A stretch of 27,237 nt of DNA from OFTM382 sp964352615. Its GTDB lineage: Bacteria > Planctomycetota > Phycisphaerae > Phycisphaerales > UBA1924. A program made the translations under genes and the position numbers. The notes beneath the pieces were generated by a model. That model was not told the origin of the DNA. It was given only the letters and a program-made list of their open reading frames with translations, and did not search any database. Within the stretch, counting starts at the first letter, position 1. The number at the start of each line of letters is the position of its first letter. The stretch covers positions 1 to 27,237 of the forward strand of contig CAYGSG010000036.1 of assembly GCA_964352615.1 (NCBI GenBank), given 5' to 3'. Shown piece by piece: positions 1 to 11,500 of this stretch.

Positions 1-1060
1 GCCCGGTTCCGCCTCGGCGGTCGGTGCTGAATCGGCTGGACGCGGGCCTGCCTGAACCGGGCTTGCCGGAGCCAGGCCGGGCGGGCCGTTTGCTGGGCCT
101 TGAACGTGCATCGCCGGCTGAGCCGGGCTTGCGGGCGCCCGGATGCGAGCCGCCTGTGCCAAAGCCCTTGGCTACCCGGACAGGTCGTTGTGGAACGGTT
201 CGCCTTGGTTTCGCGGTCTCGCCCGCAGCATCGGGCTTGGCGGCGCTCGGGCCTCGACAGGCCTTGCGGAGCGCTCCGAGTTCACCCGCGGTCAGCTCTC
301 GCCACTCTCCGCGCGCCAGCTTGCGAAGCTGAACAGGACCGATCGCTACGCGCTCCAGCTTTTTGACCGGCGCTCCGACCCCAGCGAGCATTCGGCGGAC
401 CTGCCGATTGCGGCCCTCCTTGAGCGTGAGTTCGAGGATCGTGCGTTCGCGGTCCCGGCGGAGGATCGTCAGCCCGACGTGCGAGGCCCGCGAGCCGCCG
501 ACGGTCCGGCCCTCGCGGCGCTCGGCGATGTAGATGCCCCGCTCAAGCTCCGCGACTCGCTGGTCATCAAGCAGACCCTTGACGACAACGTGGTAGGTCT
601 TCTCGACGCCGAATCGGGGGTGGGTGAGCCGATTGGCCAGCTCGCCGTCGTTGGTGAGCAGCACCATGCCGGTGGTGTCAAAGTCCAGCCTGCCGACCGG
701 GTACAGCCTTGCCCTGCTGGGGTGGTCGACCAGATCGAGCACGGTTCGGCGGACCGCTCCGGGCTCGTCGCGGGCCGAGCTGATGGTCCGCGATGGCTTG
801 TTGAGCATGATGTAGACGTGCCGTTCCGCTTTGGGGATGGGCTTGCCATCGACCTCGATGCGGTCATCGATCGGGTCGACCATCACGGGCATGGTGCGGA
901 CGGTCACGCCATTGACCTTGACCCGGCCCTCCTCGATAAGCAGTTCGGAGGCCCGGCGCGAGGCGAGCCCGGCATCGGCGATCACCCGCTGAAGACGGAC
1001 CTTGCCCGGGGGCGGGCCGCTCTTGGATTTGCTGCGAGATGCACGGGGCCTGCTTGGCAT
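1..1060 (-). CDS. rluB: rRNA pseudouridine synthase, RluB/RluE/RluF family (3' end cut by window)
   Basis: I translated the minus strand by hand from ATG at 1060; the frame stays open to base 1, so the C-terminus is missing. Visible: 353 residues. Residues about 21-68 are an S4 RNA-binding domain (VRLQRVIADAGLASRRASEL). The catalytic motif GRLDFDTTG is at 123-131, with the presumed nucleophile Asp126. The family motif KEGRNRQVRRML is at 214-225. Family members convert a uridine of 23S rRNA to pseudouridine; the exact position modified cannot be read from sequence. From about residue 270 the protein becomes a low-complexity basic tail rich in Arg, Pro, Gly, Ser and Lys, with repeats such as RPGSGKPGSGRPAS, probably a disordered RNA-binding extension. 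I see no clear Shine-Dalgarno before the start. The gene is divergent from the coiled-coil gene at 1191. The family is certain; RluB versus RluE/F is not. Confidence 0.9.
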   Translation of the reverse strand, partial: MPSRPRASRSKSKSGPPPGKVRLQRVIADAGLASRRASELLIEEGRVKVNGVTVRTMPVMVDPIDDRIEVDGKPIPKAERHVYIMLNKPSRTISSARDEPGAVRRTVLDLVDHPSRARLYPVGRLDFDTTGMVLLTNDGELANRLTHPRFGVEKTYHVVVKGLLDDQRVAELERGIYIAERREGRTVGGSRASHVGLTILRRDRERTILELTLKEGRNRQVRRMLAGVGAPVKKLERVAIGPVQLRKLARGEWRELTAGELGALRKACRGPSAAKPDAAGETAKPRRTVPQRPVRVAKGFGTGGSHPGARKPGSAGDARSRPSKRPARPGSGKPGSGRPASSRFSTDRRGGTG

Positions 1061-1178
1061 GGCATGAGTGTACGCCTCGTGGGCGAGCGCTCTTTCTATA
1101 GGTGCATTTGACACGGGGCCATCAGTGGTCCGATAGTAGTGGATGCCTCAGCGGAGCTGGGGGCCACAAGCAGGTCAC

Positions 1179-1184
1179 GGAGGA
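1179..1184 (+). promoter_or_regulatory. Shine-Dalgarno that fixes the start at 1191
   Basis: GGAGGA lies 6 bases before the ATG at 1191. The frame is open from an earlier ATG at 1143, but that codon has no such site, so 1191 is the better start. Confidence 0.7.
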
Positions 1185-1190
1185 CCGTCC

Positions 1191-2435
1191 ATGCCGCTGG
1201 CGACACAAGACCAAGTGATCGAAGAGATGTTCCTGAGCCCGCGCGTGGTGAACGCCGCCACGTTCGAGGAACTCGCGGGTGCCCTGCGAACGCTCGTGCG
1301 AGACGCGTTGGATCAGCAGTCTCGGTTTGCTGACTCGGTCGATCAGGCCAAAGCCCATCAGAGCGACATCGATTCGACGCTTGCCAAGCTGGACGCGGGC
1401 CTCGCGCCCGCAGCCCGGATGGTCAGAACGCTCGACGACCGGCTGCAACGCGCCGCCGAGGCTGCGAGCAGGCTCGATGACCCCGAAGCGATGCTCGGCC
1501 CGGCGCTTGAGACCATCACCAAAGCTGCTGCTCAGAAGTGCGAACAAGCCATGGGTGATCGCGTGCGCATGGCCGAGGCAAGAGCCGCAGCGTTCAGCCA
1601 GGAGTGCACGGGTCTCGTCGATGCGCAGATGGACCGGCTCGAAATGATGGTCGCCCAGCTTGAAGAGCGAGCCGCGCGAGCCGAACAGCGGCTCCTCTCG
1701 GCCGAGCAGGCGCTCTCGCGGGGCGTGCAGGCCGCTGAGGCATCCGCCGAGGCGCTCATCGCGGCGAACGCCAAAGCTAAAGTACAAGAGGTGCTGGCGG
1801 CCGCGGTTGATTCGGTGCTCGAACCCATGGTCCAGCAGGCGCAGGCCCGCATCGAGCACAGCTCGCAGGCGTGCCTTGAATCGCTCGCCCGGGCGACCGC
1901 CAAGACCGAGGGGCTCGATGCAGCGTGCAACGAGGCGTCTACTCGGCTGCAAGCCGCGGTGGATCAGGCGGGCGAGTCGATGTCTGCGACCGCCACCGAA
2001 GCGATAGCCCAAGCCCGCTCGCAGGTGAACGCGATGACGGCGGCGCTGCCCCCGCTGCTCAAGCACCACCAGGCCGAAACTGAACGCATCGTGCAAGAGG
2101 CGTACAACGATCTGCTGGGCAAGATCAACGGCGCGGGCGAAGAATCGTCGCGGTGCTGCGAGCGTGTTGAGGACAGCCTGACGGGGCTTGAAGCTCGGGC
2201 GGGCTCGATCGCGGACCGGCTGGCGCGACGGATCGATGACCTCGCAGCGGACGCCGACATGGTGGCCCAGGAAGCCAAGCGGCGGAGCACGGCTGCCAGC
2301 GCCCCCGCGCCAACGGTCGATGCGGCCGCCGCCGAGTTGAAGCCCGCCAAGCAAGCCGCTCGCAAGAAACCAGCGGCGAAGACGGCGAGCGAGCGGGTCT
2401 CGAACTCGAAGGCATCGGCCAAGAAAGCTGGCTGA
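1191..2435 (+). CDS. Coiled-coil protein of unknown function with Lys/Ala-rich C-terminal tail
   Basis: I do not recognise this 414-residue protein. It is almost entirely Ala, Glu, Gln, Arg and Leu in helical heptad-like patterns (for example LEMMVAQLEERAARAEQRL), predicting a long coiled coil over about residues 20-370. I see no signal peptide or membrane segment, so it is probably cytoplasmic. The last 35 residues switch to a basic, Lys/Ala-rich tail (KPAKQAARKKPAAKTAS) resembling histone-H1-like tails, which suggests nucleic-acid contact; that is an inference. The Shine-Dalgarno at 1179-1184 fixes the start. The long opposite-strand frame over the same bases is a shadow. The gene ends 113 bases before the convergent giant gene, with a hairpin between. 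It could be a structural, chromosome-associated or methyl-accepting-like helical protein, but nothing decides this. Confidence 0.75.
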   Translation: MPLATQDQVIEEMFLSPRVVNAATFEELAGALRTLVRDALDQQSRFADSVDQAKAHQSDIDSTLAKLDAGLAPAARMVRTLDDRLQRAAEAASRLDDPEAMLGPALETITKAAAQKCEQAMGDRVRMAEARAAAFSQECTGLVDAQMDRLEMMVAQLEERAARAEQRLLSAEQALSRGVQAAEASAEALIAANAKAKVQEVLAAAVDSVLEPMVQQAQARIEHSSQACLESLARATAKTEGLDAACNEASTRLQAAVDQAGESMSATATEAIAQARSQVNAMTAALPPLLKHHQAETERIVQEAYNDLLGKINGAGEESSRCCERVEDSLTGLEARAGSIADRLARRIDDLAADADMVAQEAKRRSTAASAPAPTVDAAAAELKPAKQAARKKPAAKTASERVSNSKASAKKAG

Positions 2436-2482
2436 CGCGCGGCAGCGTTCGGGGCATCCCCCCCCCGCAAAAGCACCACCGA

Positions 2483-2500
2483 CCCGGCTAAGGAGCCGGG
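2483..2500. terminator. Hairpin between convergent genes, possible bidirectional terminator
   Basis: CCCGGCT-AAGG-AGCCGGG is a perfect 7 bp stem with a 4-base loop, between the stop codons of the convergent genes ending at 2435 (plus) and 2549 (minus). There is no U-tract on either side, so intrinsic termination is only plausible. Confidence 0.5.
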
Positions 2501-2548
2501 CCGGCGGAGGGTGGAAGCGTGGTGCGCTCGGCGAGCCGAGCAGTTGGA

Positions 2549-5500
2549 TCAGGCGTCCTGCACGATGAAGTTCGCCAGCGCGAACGCGTTCTGCAGGCCG
2601 AGGAAGAACGTGGTGTCCTCGGCGGCGTCCGTGCCCGTGGAAAGGCTGCGAGCCGCGTTGACGAGGTTGTAGAACTGCGAGTCGCCGGGCACAACAGTGA
2701 CCGAGTCCGCAGCGAGCACGTCGATCGATCCCGACGGGCTATTGACGTTGCTGGTGAGTTGCAGACCGAGCAGTTCACCGATACGGCGCGTCACCGATGA
2801 GGTGAGCGAGTCGGCAAGATCGTCGATGCCGACCTGCGACGGGGTGTAGCCCAACAGCGCCAGCGAGGGCACGAAGACCACGGCCTCGTCTGAGCGGTCG
2901 GCGTTGCCAGCATCCACGTGCTCGCTGAACCCGAACGAGAGCCCGAAGCCGAACACGTCCTCACCGCCGTTGATGAGGATTACATCGCGCTGCGTGAGGC
3001 TGCTGATGGGATCGACGGTCGAACTGAGGAAGATGGTGGAGAACGGCTGGAACTCAAAGTCGCGGGTGTCGGTCGAGATGTTCACATCAAGCCCGGCACG
3101 ATCGAAGATCGCCTGCACACGGTTGACCGTCTGGTTGACGAAGAAAGTATCGAGCGGGATGTTGTCGATCGTCTCGCCCGCGAAGCCGAGCGAAGCGGCG
3201 CTGAAGCCAGCGAGCGGCGTCGAAACACTGCCGACTTCGAGCCAGTCCACCGAACCGCCCTCGGTTTCGATGAAGATGTTCTGACGCCGGCGAACGATGG
3301 GTTCGAACGCCGGGGTCGTGGTGACCTGGAGGGCGTAGTCGGTGTTGAAGACGCCTTGGACGTACACCGAGTACTTGGGGTTGCCCGCGTTGCCGTCGAG
3401 CCTGCCGCCGACGATGAATTCGATGAAGAAGTCGCCGTTGGCGTCGTAGCCGTAGGACACGTTGTCGCCCTGGGCGATGGTCCCGGGTTCGCCACCGTTG
3501 GGCGAGAAATCGCTCGGCGAGTAGAGCAGGAGCCCGTCACCGATCGCGGTTGAGGTGGTGGTGTCGAAGATGCTGAACTGCACGTTCTCCGCGAAGCTCT
3601 GGAAGTCGCTGGCGGCCGAGCGGCTGCCAAAGTCAGCACCAAAGTCGGCAAGCTGCATGACCACACGCACGCGTGTGCCCTGCGTGATCGGCTGGTTGCC
3701 GTTGAGGTGGAAGATGTCAACGTCCGGTTCGATGACCGAGGGGATGCCGGTGGCACCGGGCAGGCCGATGGCATCGCGGACGCGTGTCGTCACGATCCCG
3801 CCCTCGCGGGTGACCGTGTCACCAGCGGTATTGGAGCCCCGCACGATGTCGTCGGCGGTGCCGATGACACCATCGAGTCCTGCATCGAGCGTGAACGCGA
3901 AGCCGCCTGCGTTGATGGTGCCGCGGTCATCGGCCGTGCTGAACGCACCGTCGATGCCGGCAAAGTCCTGCGCTGAAGGTGCGGCCGGGAGGTTCTCGCC
4001 GTTGCCCGAATCGGTACCCGCGTTGAAGCCGGAATTGCCGTCATCAAACACGGTGATTCCGATCGCGTAATCGCCCAGGATGTTCTGGCCCGAGGCCACG
4101 TCGGGGATAGCTGGTGTATCGAACGCGGCGGCACCGTTGCCCACGATCAGCGTGAACGTGCCGGTCGCGGTGATAAGGAAGTTGCGATCTTGGTCGACGT
4201 TCAAGTCTTGGCCGACCACCTGGCCGGGCAAGCCCACGTTGAACGCGGTGACACCGGCCAGCGCCGCACCCGAGCCGTCGGGGTTGAGCAGCGCGACCGT
4301 GGTGCGGAACGCCGAGCCCTGCGTCGCATCGAGTTGCAGAATCTGACCGGCTTGAAGCGAGATGGTGTAGACATCCACATCGGCGCGGAAATCGAAGAAC
4401 CGCGCGTCGTTGTCGGGGTGGTCACCGATGGTGCCGCGAAGCACGAAGGGTTTATTGACATCGGGCAACCCGTCGGGCTCGAAGTTGTTGTCGAGCACCG
4501 TGTTGAGGTTGATCGGGCTGAAGAAGTCGACCTGCCCCGTGCTGCCCGTTTGGCCAACAGCCGTAACCGTGCCGGAGGCTGCGGCGGACTTGTCGCCCGC
4601 GTCGCCGACGATGTCGTTCTGGGAGTAGTCGTCGCCGACAGCGATAACGCCGTCGCCGTCGCCATCGAGCACCGCGCCGACGACCTTGGCACGCAGCAAG
4701 TCTTGGTCGAGGTCGAAGCGGTAGACGCCCTGAGCCGGGTTGGAAGTCAGCAGCGGCAGATTGCTATCCGTGATCGACCGGCTGAAGCGGACAGAGAGGG
4801 TATCGGTGCCTGTGTCGTAAGAGAGGGTGTAGTCCTCGTTGGGCTGAAGCCTGATGAGCGTGTTGTTCGGGCTGCGTATCTCGGAGATGGTGAGCGCGTC
4901 CTCGAAGCTCGAAGCATCCATCGGCTGATCGAACTGGATGCGTGCGAACGAGGTCTGGCTGACCTGTTCGACGCGGAGATCGATGACACGGATCGGGACG
5001 GGGACAAGGTCGGGGGTCTCGACCAGCGCGTTGCCCGTGAGCTGGGGCGCCTGACCCGAGACGGTCGTGCCGCCTACGGAGCCGCTGGAAAGGATGCGGA
5101 ACGACTCGGAGGCGCGGTTGGAGCCGATGATCTGATCGCCGATGGTCACCACGCCGATGACCGAACGGCCCGCGGCGAGCCGGTCGTCGCCGGAGCCGAA
5201 GAACCGATCGGGGCCACGCAGCCCGCCGCCGACGATGTCGCTGCGTACAAGCGAGCCGCCGATGGTTACCGTCTCGTTGAACCCGGCGCGGACCTGGTCG
5301 GCCGTGAACTCACTGGCCGAACCGGTGTCAAAGTTCGCATCGTCACCGAGGTCGCCACCGATGAGCACCTGCGAGTCGATGACGTCCTGCTCGACCTCGA
5401 AGTTGCTCAGGAAGCCGCCCGAGGAGATGCGCGACTCGCTGACCGAGACCGCGCGGAACGTACCGATGGCGTCGCCCGCACGGATCAACGCGTTATCGAC

Positions 5501-8500
5501 GATGCCGCCGAAATCGAAGCTGGTGACCGCGCGTTGAGCGCTCAAGATCGCACGCGTGTCGCCATTCACGGTGAAGAACCCGCTGGAATAGATGTCGATG
5601 ACAGGAACCGAACCGGGCACGATGGTGTCCGGATCGGGGTCCGCGACCGACAGATTGCCGAGGTTTCCACCGATGGTGACAAAGGCGGCGTTCTTGGCCG
5701 ACAGCGTCCCGCCACGGAACGGTCCGAGGTTGATCGGGCCGGTGTGCTGACCGACGCGGATGTCGCCCGCGTTGAAGAAGCCCGCGGTGAGGTTGAGCAC
5801 GAAGGCATCGACAACGATGTCGGAATCGCCCAGCAGGCTCGCGTTGACGCGGATCAGACCCGCCGAGCCGTTGTTGATCGAGACCACGTCGAAGTCTGTA
5901 AGCACACCTGAATCGGAGTTGACGATGATGGAAGTGCTGAAGTTGGAACCCGCGCCGAAGATGACCCGGCTGGTGGCATCATCAAAGAACACGCGGCCGG
6001 GGCCGGTGAACGTGATGTTGCCCGAGCCGGCAGTTGTAGCGAACGTAAGCGGTGTGCCGGGGGTCAGCTCGCGGCCGACGAACCCGGTGGCCACATCCGC
6101 GTCGTTGACCGCGGTGCCTACACCGCCGACCGTGACGCGGCCGCCAGCGGTCGCTGCCTCAGGAACGACCTCGCTGAACACCGTGGTGTTCATGACTTCG
6201 CCCGGAGCCGTGACGGATCCAACGAACGAAACACCGATCTCGGTGCGCTCATCGCCCGTGTTGTAAACACCGTCGGGACCGGCGTTCATGCCAGCGACAA
6301 ACGTGTTGTTGAACAGGCTCTGGCCAACGGTGACCATCTGCACGAAGCCGCTGTTGACGGTGTCGGCGTTGGCACCGGTGCCGCCGGCCAGCCCGTCGGC
6401 GCCGAACGAGCGGAGACCGCCGATGATCGCTGTGCCAGCCATGTAGCCACCCGCGGTGACACTGAACACCGAGTCGCGGGCCGCGATGGTGGTCGCGGGC
6501 CTGGGCGTGAGGCCATCACCCTGGATGTTCTGCGCGACCGTGACAGCGCCGAGTGCTCGGCCTGCATGGATGACCGCCTCGTACATCGAGCCGCCGCTGA
6601 CGGTGATGATGCCGATGTTCCAGCCTGCCGTGATGCGAGGACCATCAACCGCGGTCGACGGGCTCAAGCCGGGAGGAAGCTGGTTGCGGAGCGAGTCGCT
6701 CGAAGCGACCGAGGCCGACAAGAACGGGCTGATGCCAACATCGCCGAACACGCCGTCGGCGCTCGCGGTCACCGTGATGACACGGATGTTGTGGTCGGCG
6801 AACACATCGCCGTAGAGGTTGCCGGCGTTGATGATGAGGCTGTCGATGCTGCCCGCGAAGGCGCTGACCGAGTTGCCCGGCAGGAACGAACCGTTGGTGA
6901 TGGTGAACGACCCGATGCCGCCGCTGTAGGAGGTGATCCCGCCGCCGAAGTCACCGGAGATCGATACTTCTTCGATGCGACCGGCCGCGGCGAGCGTGCC
7001 GAGCCCGACCAGGTTCTCACCCGGCTTGTTCGAAACGGCGCCGAGCGTGAAGGTCTGCACGCCTTGGCCCACCACGATGTCGGAGTGGAGTTGGCCAAAG
7101 GCGTTAGCCTCGATCAGCGCGCCACGCACGACGATCAGGCCGGGGTTGGCGGAACTTCCGATGTTGCGACCGGCGAGCAGCGATGAAACACCACCCGACA
7201 GGTCGGTGGAAGCGGTCAGATCGCGCGCCGCGCTCAGCGTGCCAACAGTGGCCGATGGCCGCGTGGTTCTGATAAATCCGCCAAGGTCGCCCACGGTGGT
7301 CTCGATGACGCCGATCGGGCCGCTCGATGTGATCGAACCCGTGATGTCCCGCGTGACCGTGATGCGGTCGATTCGGCCCTCGGTTCCGGTGACCTCGATG
7401 GACGTGTTGAAGATCTCGCCGCCGACGGTGAGCACCTCGAGCGGGCCTGAGACAAACATCTCGCTGGTGCGGAGCGAGCCCGCGATCGCGAGGCTCTCAA
7501 ACGCACCCACGACGATGCTCGAAGCCACCACATCGCCCGAAGCGATGAGACTCGCGATCTCGTTGTCAACATCGAGATCGAATCGGCGGAAATCACGACC
7601 CGAGATCGAGCCGAGCACACTGCCGACCACGTCGATCGAGATATCGCTGAAGTCGCCTGCAAGATCGAATGTTTCGATGCGACCAACGTTCTGTTGCACC
7701 TGGATGGTGGCCTGCTGGAACTCGAGGTCCGTGCCAGCGACCGTCGTGTTACGGAAGCCCGCGGCACGGAACAGGTCCAGGTCTTCTGCGATGATCAGCA
7801 CCGAAGCATCAAAGAAGCCGTTCACGAGCTGCGCATCGAACAATCGGACTGTCGTGATCTGCGAGCGGAAGATGTCCGAGTTGTTGCCGCGGATGCGGTT
7901 GATCTCGCCGTTGACGGCCTTCTCGTTATCCTGGTCCGCCGAGACAGTCGCCCAGAAGAAATCATGGGACTGTGTCGAGACGAAGGCATCAGTCAGGATC
8001 GAGTTCGTGAGCTCGATGAGATCGATGCCACCAACTTCGAGCGCTCCCTGATCCTCGCCCACTTCGCCGCTGTTGGTAAAGTCAATGTTGGCCGCGGAGA
8101 TCACCCCGCTGACGACCGCATCGGTGGCGCGGAAGGTGCGGAGCTCGTCGTTGGCGAACACGCCTGCGCGTGCGAACGGATCGTCCTCTACACCGATGAT
8201 GCCCATGCCCACATCGATATCGTCGATGATGTTGGCGAAGACCGAACCGATGAGGCCGTCGAACCGGCCCAGCGGGGCCGTGCCGTCGTCATCAATTCGG
8301 ATCGTCTCAAGCTCGGCCAACGCGTCCTGAAGGATGAAGTCGCCAAGGGCGCCCGAGACCGAAACCAGACGCACGCCGCCCGTGCGGATGACCACGCCAT
8401 TGAGGTACGGGTCGAGAGGCGAGCCCAAATCGTCGGAATACCCCATGCCCGCGTCAAGGTCGTTGAACGGGCGGAAGTCGATGCCGTTCCACAGACCGCT

Positions 8501-11500
8501 CATCGCCTCCTCGGGTACACCCAGCGCGCCCAGCACCATCTCGTTCAGTCCCGACTGAACCCCAAGGAAGGGGCCTATCTCTTGCGGTCCAAACGCCGGC
8601 ACTTGCGTGCGACCCACGTCGCCCTGCTGTACATCGAGCTCATCGAGCCCGACCACGTCGACCGCGACAAGATCGCCGCCCGGCGTCGTGTTACGGATTA
8701 GGCGGAACGCGGCGCCGCCGATCTGGTCGATGCGGTAGACATCGATCTCGACGTTGCCCGTGATCTCGATCGTGGACTGCGCGTCCGCGTTGGAGATGAG
8801 AATGCGCCCGATCGAGATCGGCGCGGTCTGCGCGCCGCCCGGGTTGTCGAGCGAGCGGATCTGCAACCTGCGCCCGCCGGATAGATCGAGGTTGTCGATC
8901 TGCGCGACCGCAACGCCCTCAGAAGACGAGACCGCGAGGAAGCGGATTTGGCCAACAAGATCGTTGGACGAAGCACCCTGCACCGTGATGGTAAACCGCG
9001 CACCGCCGTCGTCGACGAACTGAACCGGTGTCCCGCCTCGCAATTCGGTGGTCCGATCCACTTGGGCCACACCATCGATCTTCAAGAAGTCGGCGAACCG
9101 GATGTCCGAACCCGGTCCGAGATTGATGGAGACGTTGGGATCGAGCGTTGAAGTGCCAAAGAAGCCGGTGCGAGCATCGACCACATCGCCCGCGGCGTCG
9201 GCATCTTGCGTGACGAAGAACGAACCGACACTCGTGTTCGCAGGACCTATCAGCGAGAAGCCCGGCACGAACACGTGCCCACCCACGCGGATCGCGCCGA
9301 TGTTGCTTGAAACCGCCGTGTCGTTGGTGCCGACCGCGATCGAGAGCCCGAAGCTCGTCGGCCGGCCGTCCATGTCCTCGTCAACGCCGATCGAGCCTCG
9401 GATATCGAACGAGCCGACCGCTCCGCCTACATCGAGCGAAGCGAAGAGCACGTCGCCCTCCACGCCCGTGAACCCGCCGCCAGCAAGGGTGCTGAGACCG
9501 GTCGCGAACGTTCCGAGGTTGCCCGCGATGCGCAGCGTGACGGGCGTACCCGCGAAGCCGTGGATGTCCGAGCCAAAGAGCAGGGCACCCGCGTCGCCGT
9601 TAACTTCAAGGCTCAGCCCGCCGAGCGAGAGCAAGTCGTCGATCTCGTCCTCGTTACGGTTGTTGAGAACCGCCGTCGAGTCGGCTTCCATACCGCCCGC
9701 ATCGACGATGCCGGTGCCCACGCGGAAGAGACCCAGCCCGCCGTTAACAATGCTGATGCTCTGCGTGGTGCCGCCGGGCAGTTCGCCCGCGGACTGGGCG
9801 AAGGCACCCGAGTTACTGCCCGTTCGGTAGCTGCCCAGCGTGGTGGACTGCATGCCGCTGACGATAAAGCTGTAAGGCGACGCGTTGTTCGCGCCGTCCG
9901 TTGCAGCGGCCACGCCGGTGCCTTGCACCACGAGGAAGTAAACGCCCGCCGACTCGGGAACGTAATTGATGAACAAGCTGTCCTGCAAGTCCTCGATCAG
10001 GCCCCGCTGCACCGCGGCGAGCGTGCGTCCATCCTTATCCATAAGGCGGATCTGCAGGCCTGCTGTATCGCTCAACTCAACCTTGATCGGGCTCACACCG
10101 TCGGACGCGAACGCGTAGACATCAACTCCATCGTCCGAGTGGTTCGGGTCGGCCGCGCCGATGTCGCCTGTCACTCGAACGGAGCTTCCCAAAGAACCGA
10201 TCCATTCGGCGGCCAGCAGCGAATCGTTGCGGATCAGGTCCGTGCCGAACAACACCAGCGGGTACTGGAACCGGTCGGTACCCGCGTCGCCCGAAAGGGT
10301 CAGGAACGTTGAGTTCTGGAACAAGCCGATGACGGCCTCGTCGTAGTTGTCCGCCGACGGATCGATCGGGGTGATCGTCTCGGTTTCGGTGTACTCGAAG
10401 ATCGGGCGCGCAGGACGCGTGTTCGGGCTGGTCAAGTCGCCCACAACGGTCACGTCCATCAGAGAACGGCCAGCGATGGCGATCTCACGCACCGCGCGGC
10501 CGACCACCAACTGCGAATCTGTACGAAAGAACTGGTCCGCGGGCACCGCGTTGGTGCCCTGGTCGAAGTCCTCATCGATCGACCACAGGCCCGCCTCCGA
10601 GGCCGAGAAAAACTGGCCCAGATCGCCCTCGACCGAGAGCGAGCCGACCTGGTACCCGACGTTCCATCGGCCCAGCGAGCCCGCGACCGTCGAGGTCCCG
10701 TGCACCACGCCGTGGACGTTCACGGACCCGATCGTCCCGTTGACCCGCACGCCGAACCTGGCATCGTTGAAGCCGTCGTTGAGCGTTCCGTTGCCGGGCG
10801 AGCCCAGATAGTCGTTGGCAGTCCCATTAACCGAACGTACGAGCGCGGAAGGGGCCCCGATGATTACTGATCCGGGCCCGGGGGGCAGGCCGGCGAACTC
10901 GGTGTCGGTATCGATCGTGCGCCAGATGTATCCAAAGCCCGCGTCCTCGAACTCGTCGAAGAGGCCCGTGATCGAATCAACCGGCGTGTACTCAAAGAAC
11001 CCGCCGAAGCCGGGCTCAAAGAACGTAATGCCGTCGGTAAGGTCATCGTTCCACTCGATGGTGCCGCCGGTGAGCGATACCACGGTGGTCGCGTCGCCGC
11101 CCGAGACAATGATCTGTCCGATGCCGTCGTTGTAATCGGGAACACCGTCGTCGTTGGAGTCGATGACCGGGACTTCGGAGTTGCCCGGAATCACGGACCG
11201 GAGCGTCGAGATCATGTCCCGGCCAAACAGATCGGTCACCGTCACGCTCGCACCCACCGGACCAGTGAGCGTGATCTGCGCACCGAAGATACGGCTCTCG
11301 ACCAGGCCCGCGAAGTTGCCGGGCGGCAGGATCGTCTGCACGTTGTCGATAAACAGGTCTTCGTTCGCGATCGCATCCACACGGATGCGCGTGAACTTCT
11401 GCGGGTTGCCGTCGGCATCCAGCAGGTCGTCCTCGGTCACTCTGAACAGGAACTCATCCGTGGCGTCGTCTGGGTCGGCCACCAGACCGCCCAGCAAGGC

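Noticed and set aside
1122..2354. 410-codon open frame on the minus strand opposite the coiled-coil gene
   Set aside because: Antisense shadow from GC-rich codon bias: Arg/Gly/His-rich, no domain, overlaps a better gene with a Shine-Dalgarno.
4190..5911. 573-codon plus-strand frame inside the giant gene
   Set aside because: Antisense shadow of the giant gene; composition (Arg/Asp/Val/Gly) mirrors its reverse complement and no motif is seen.
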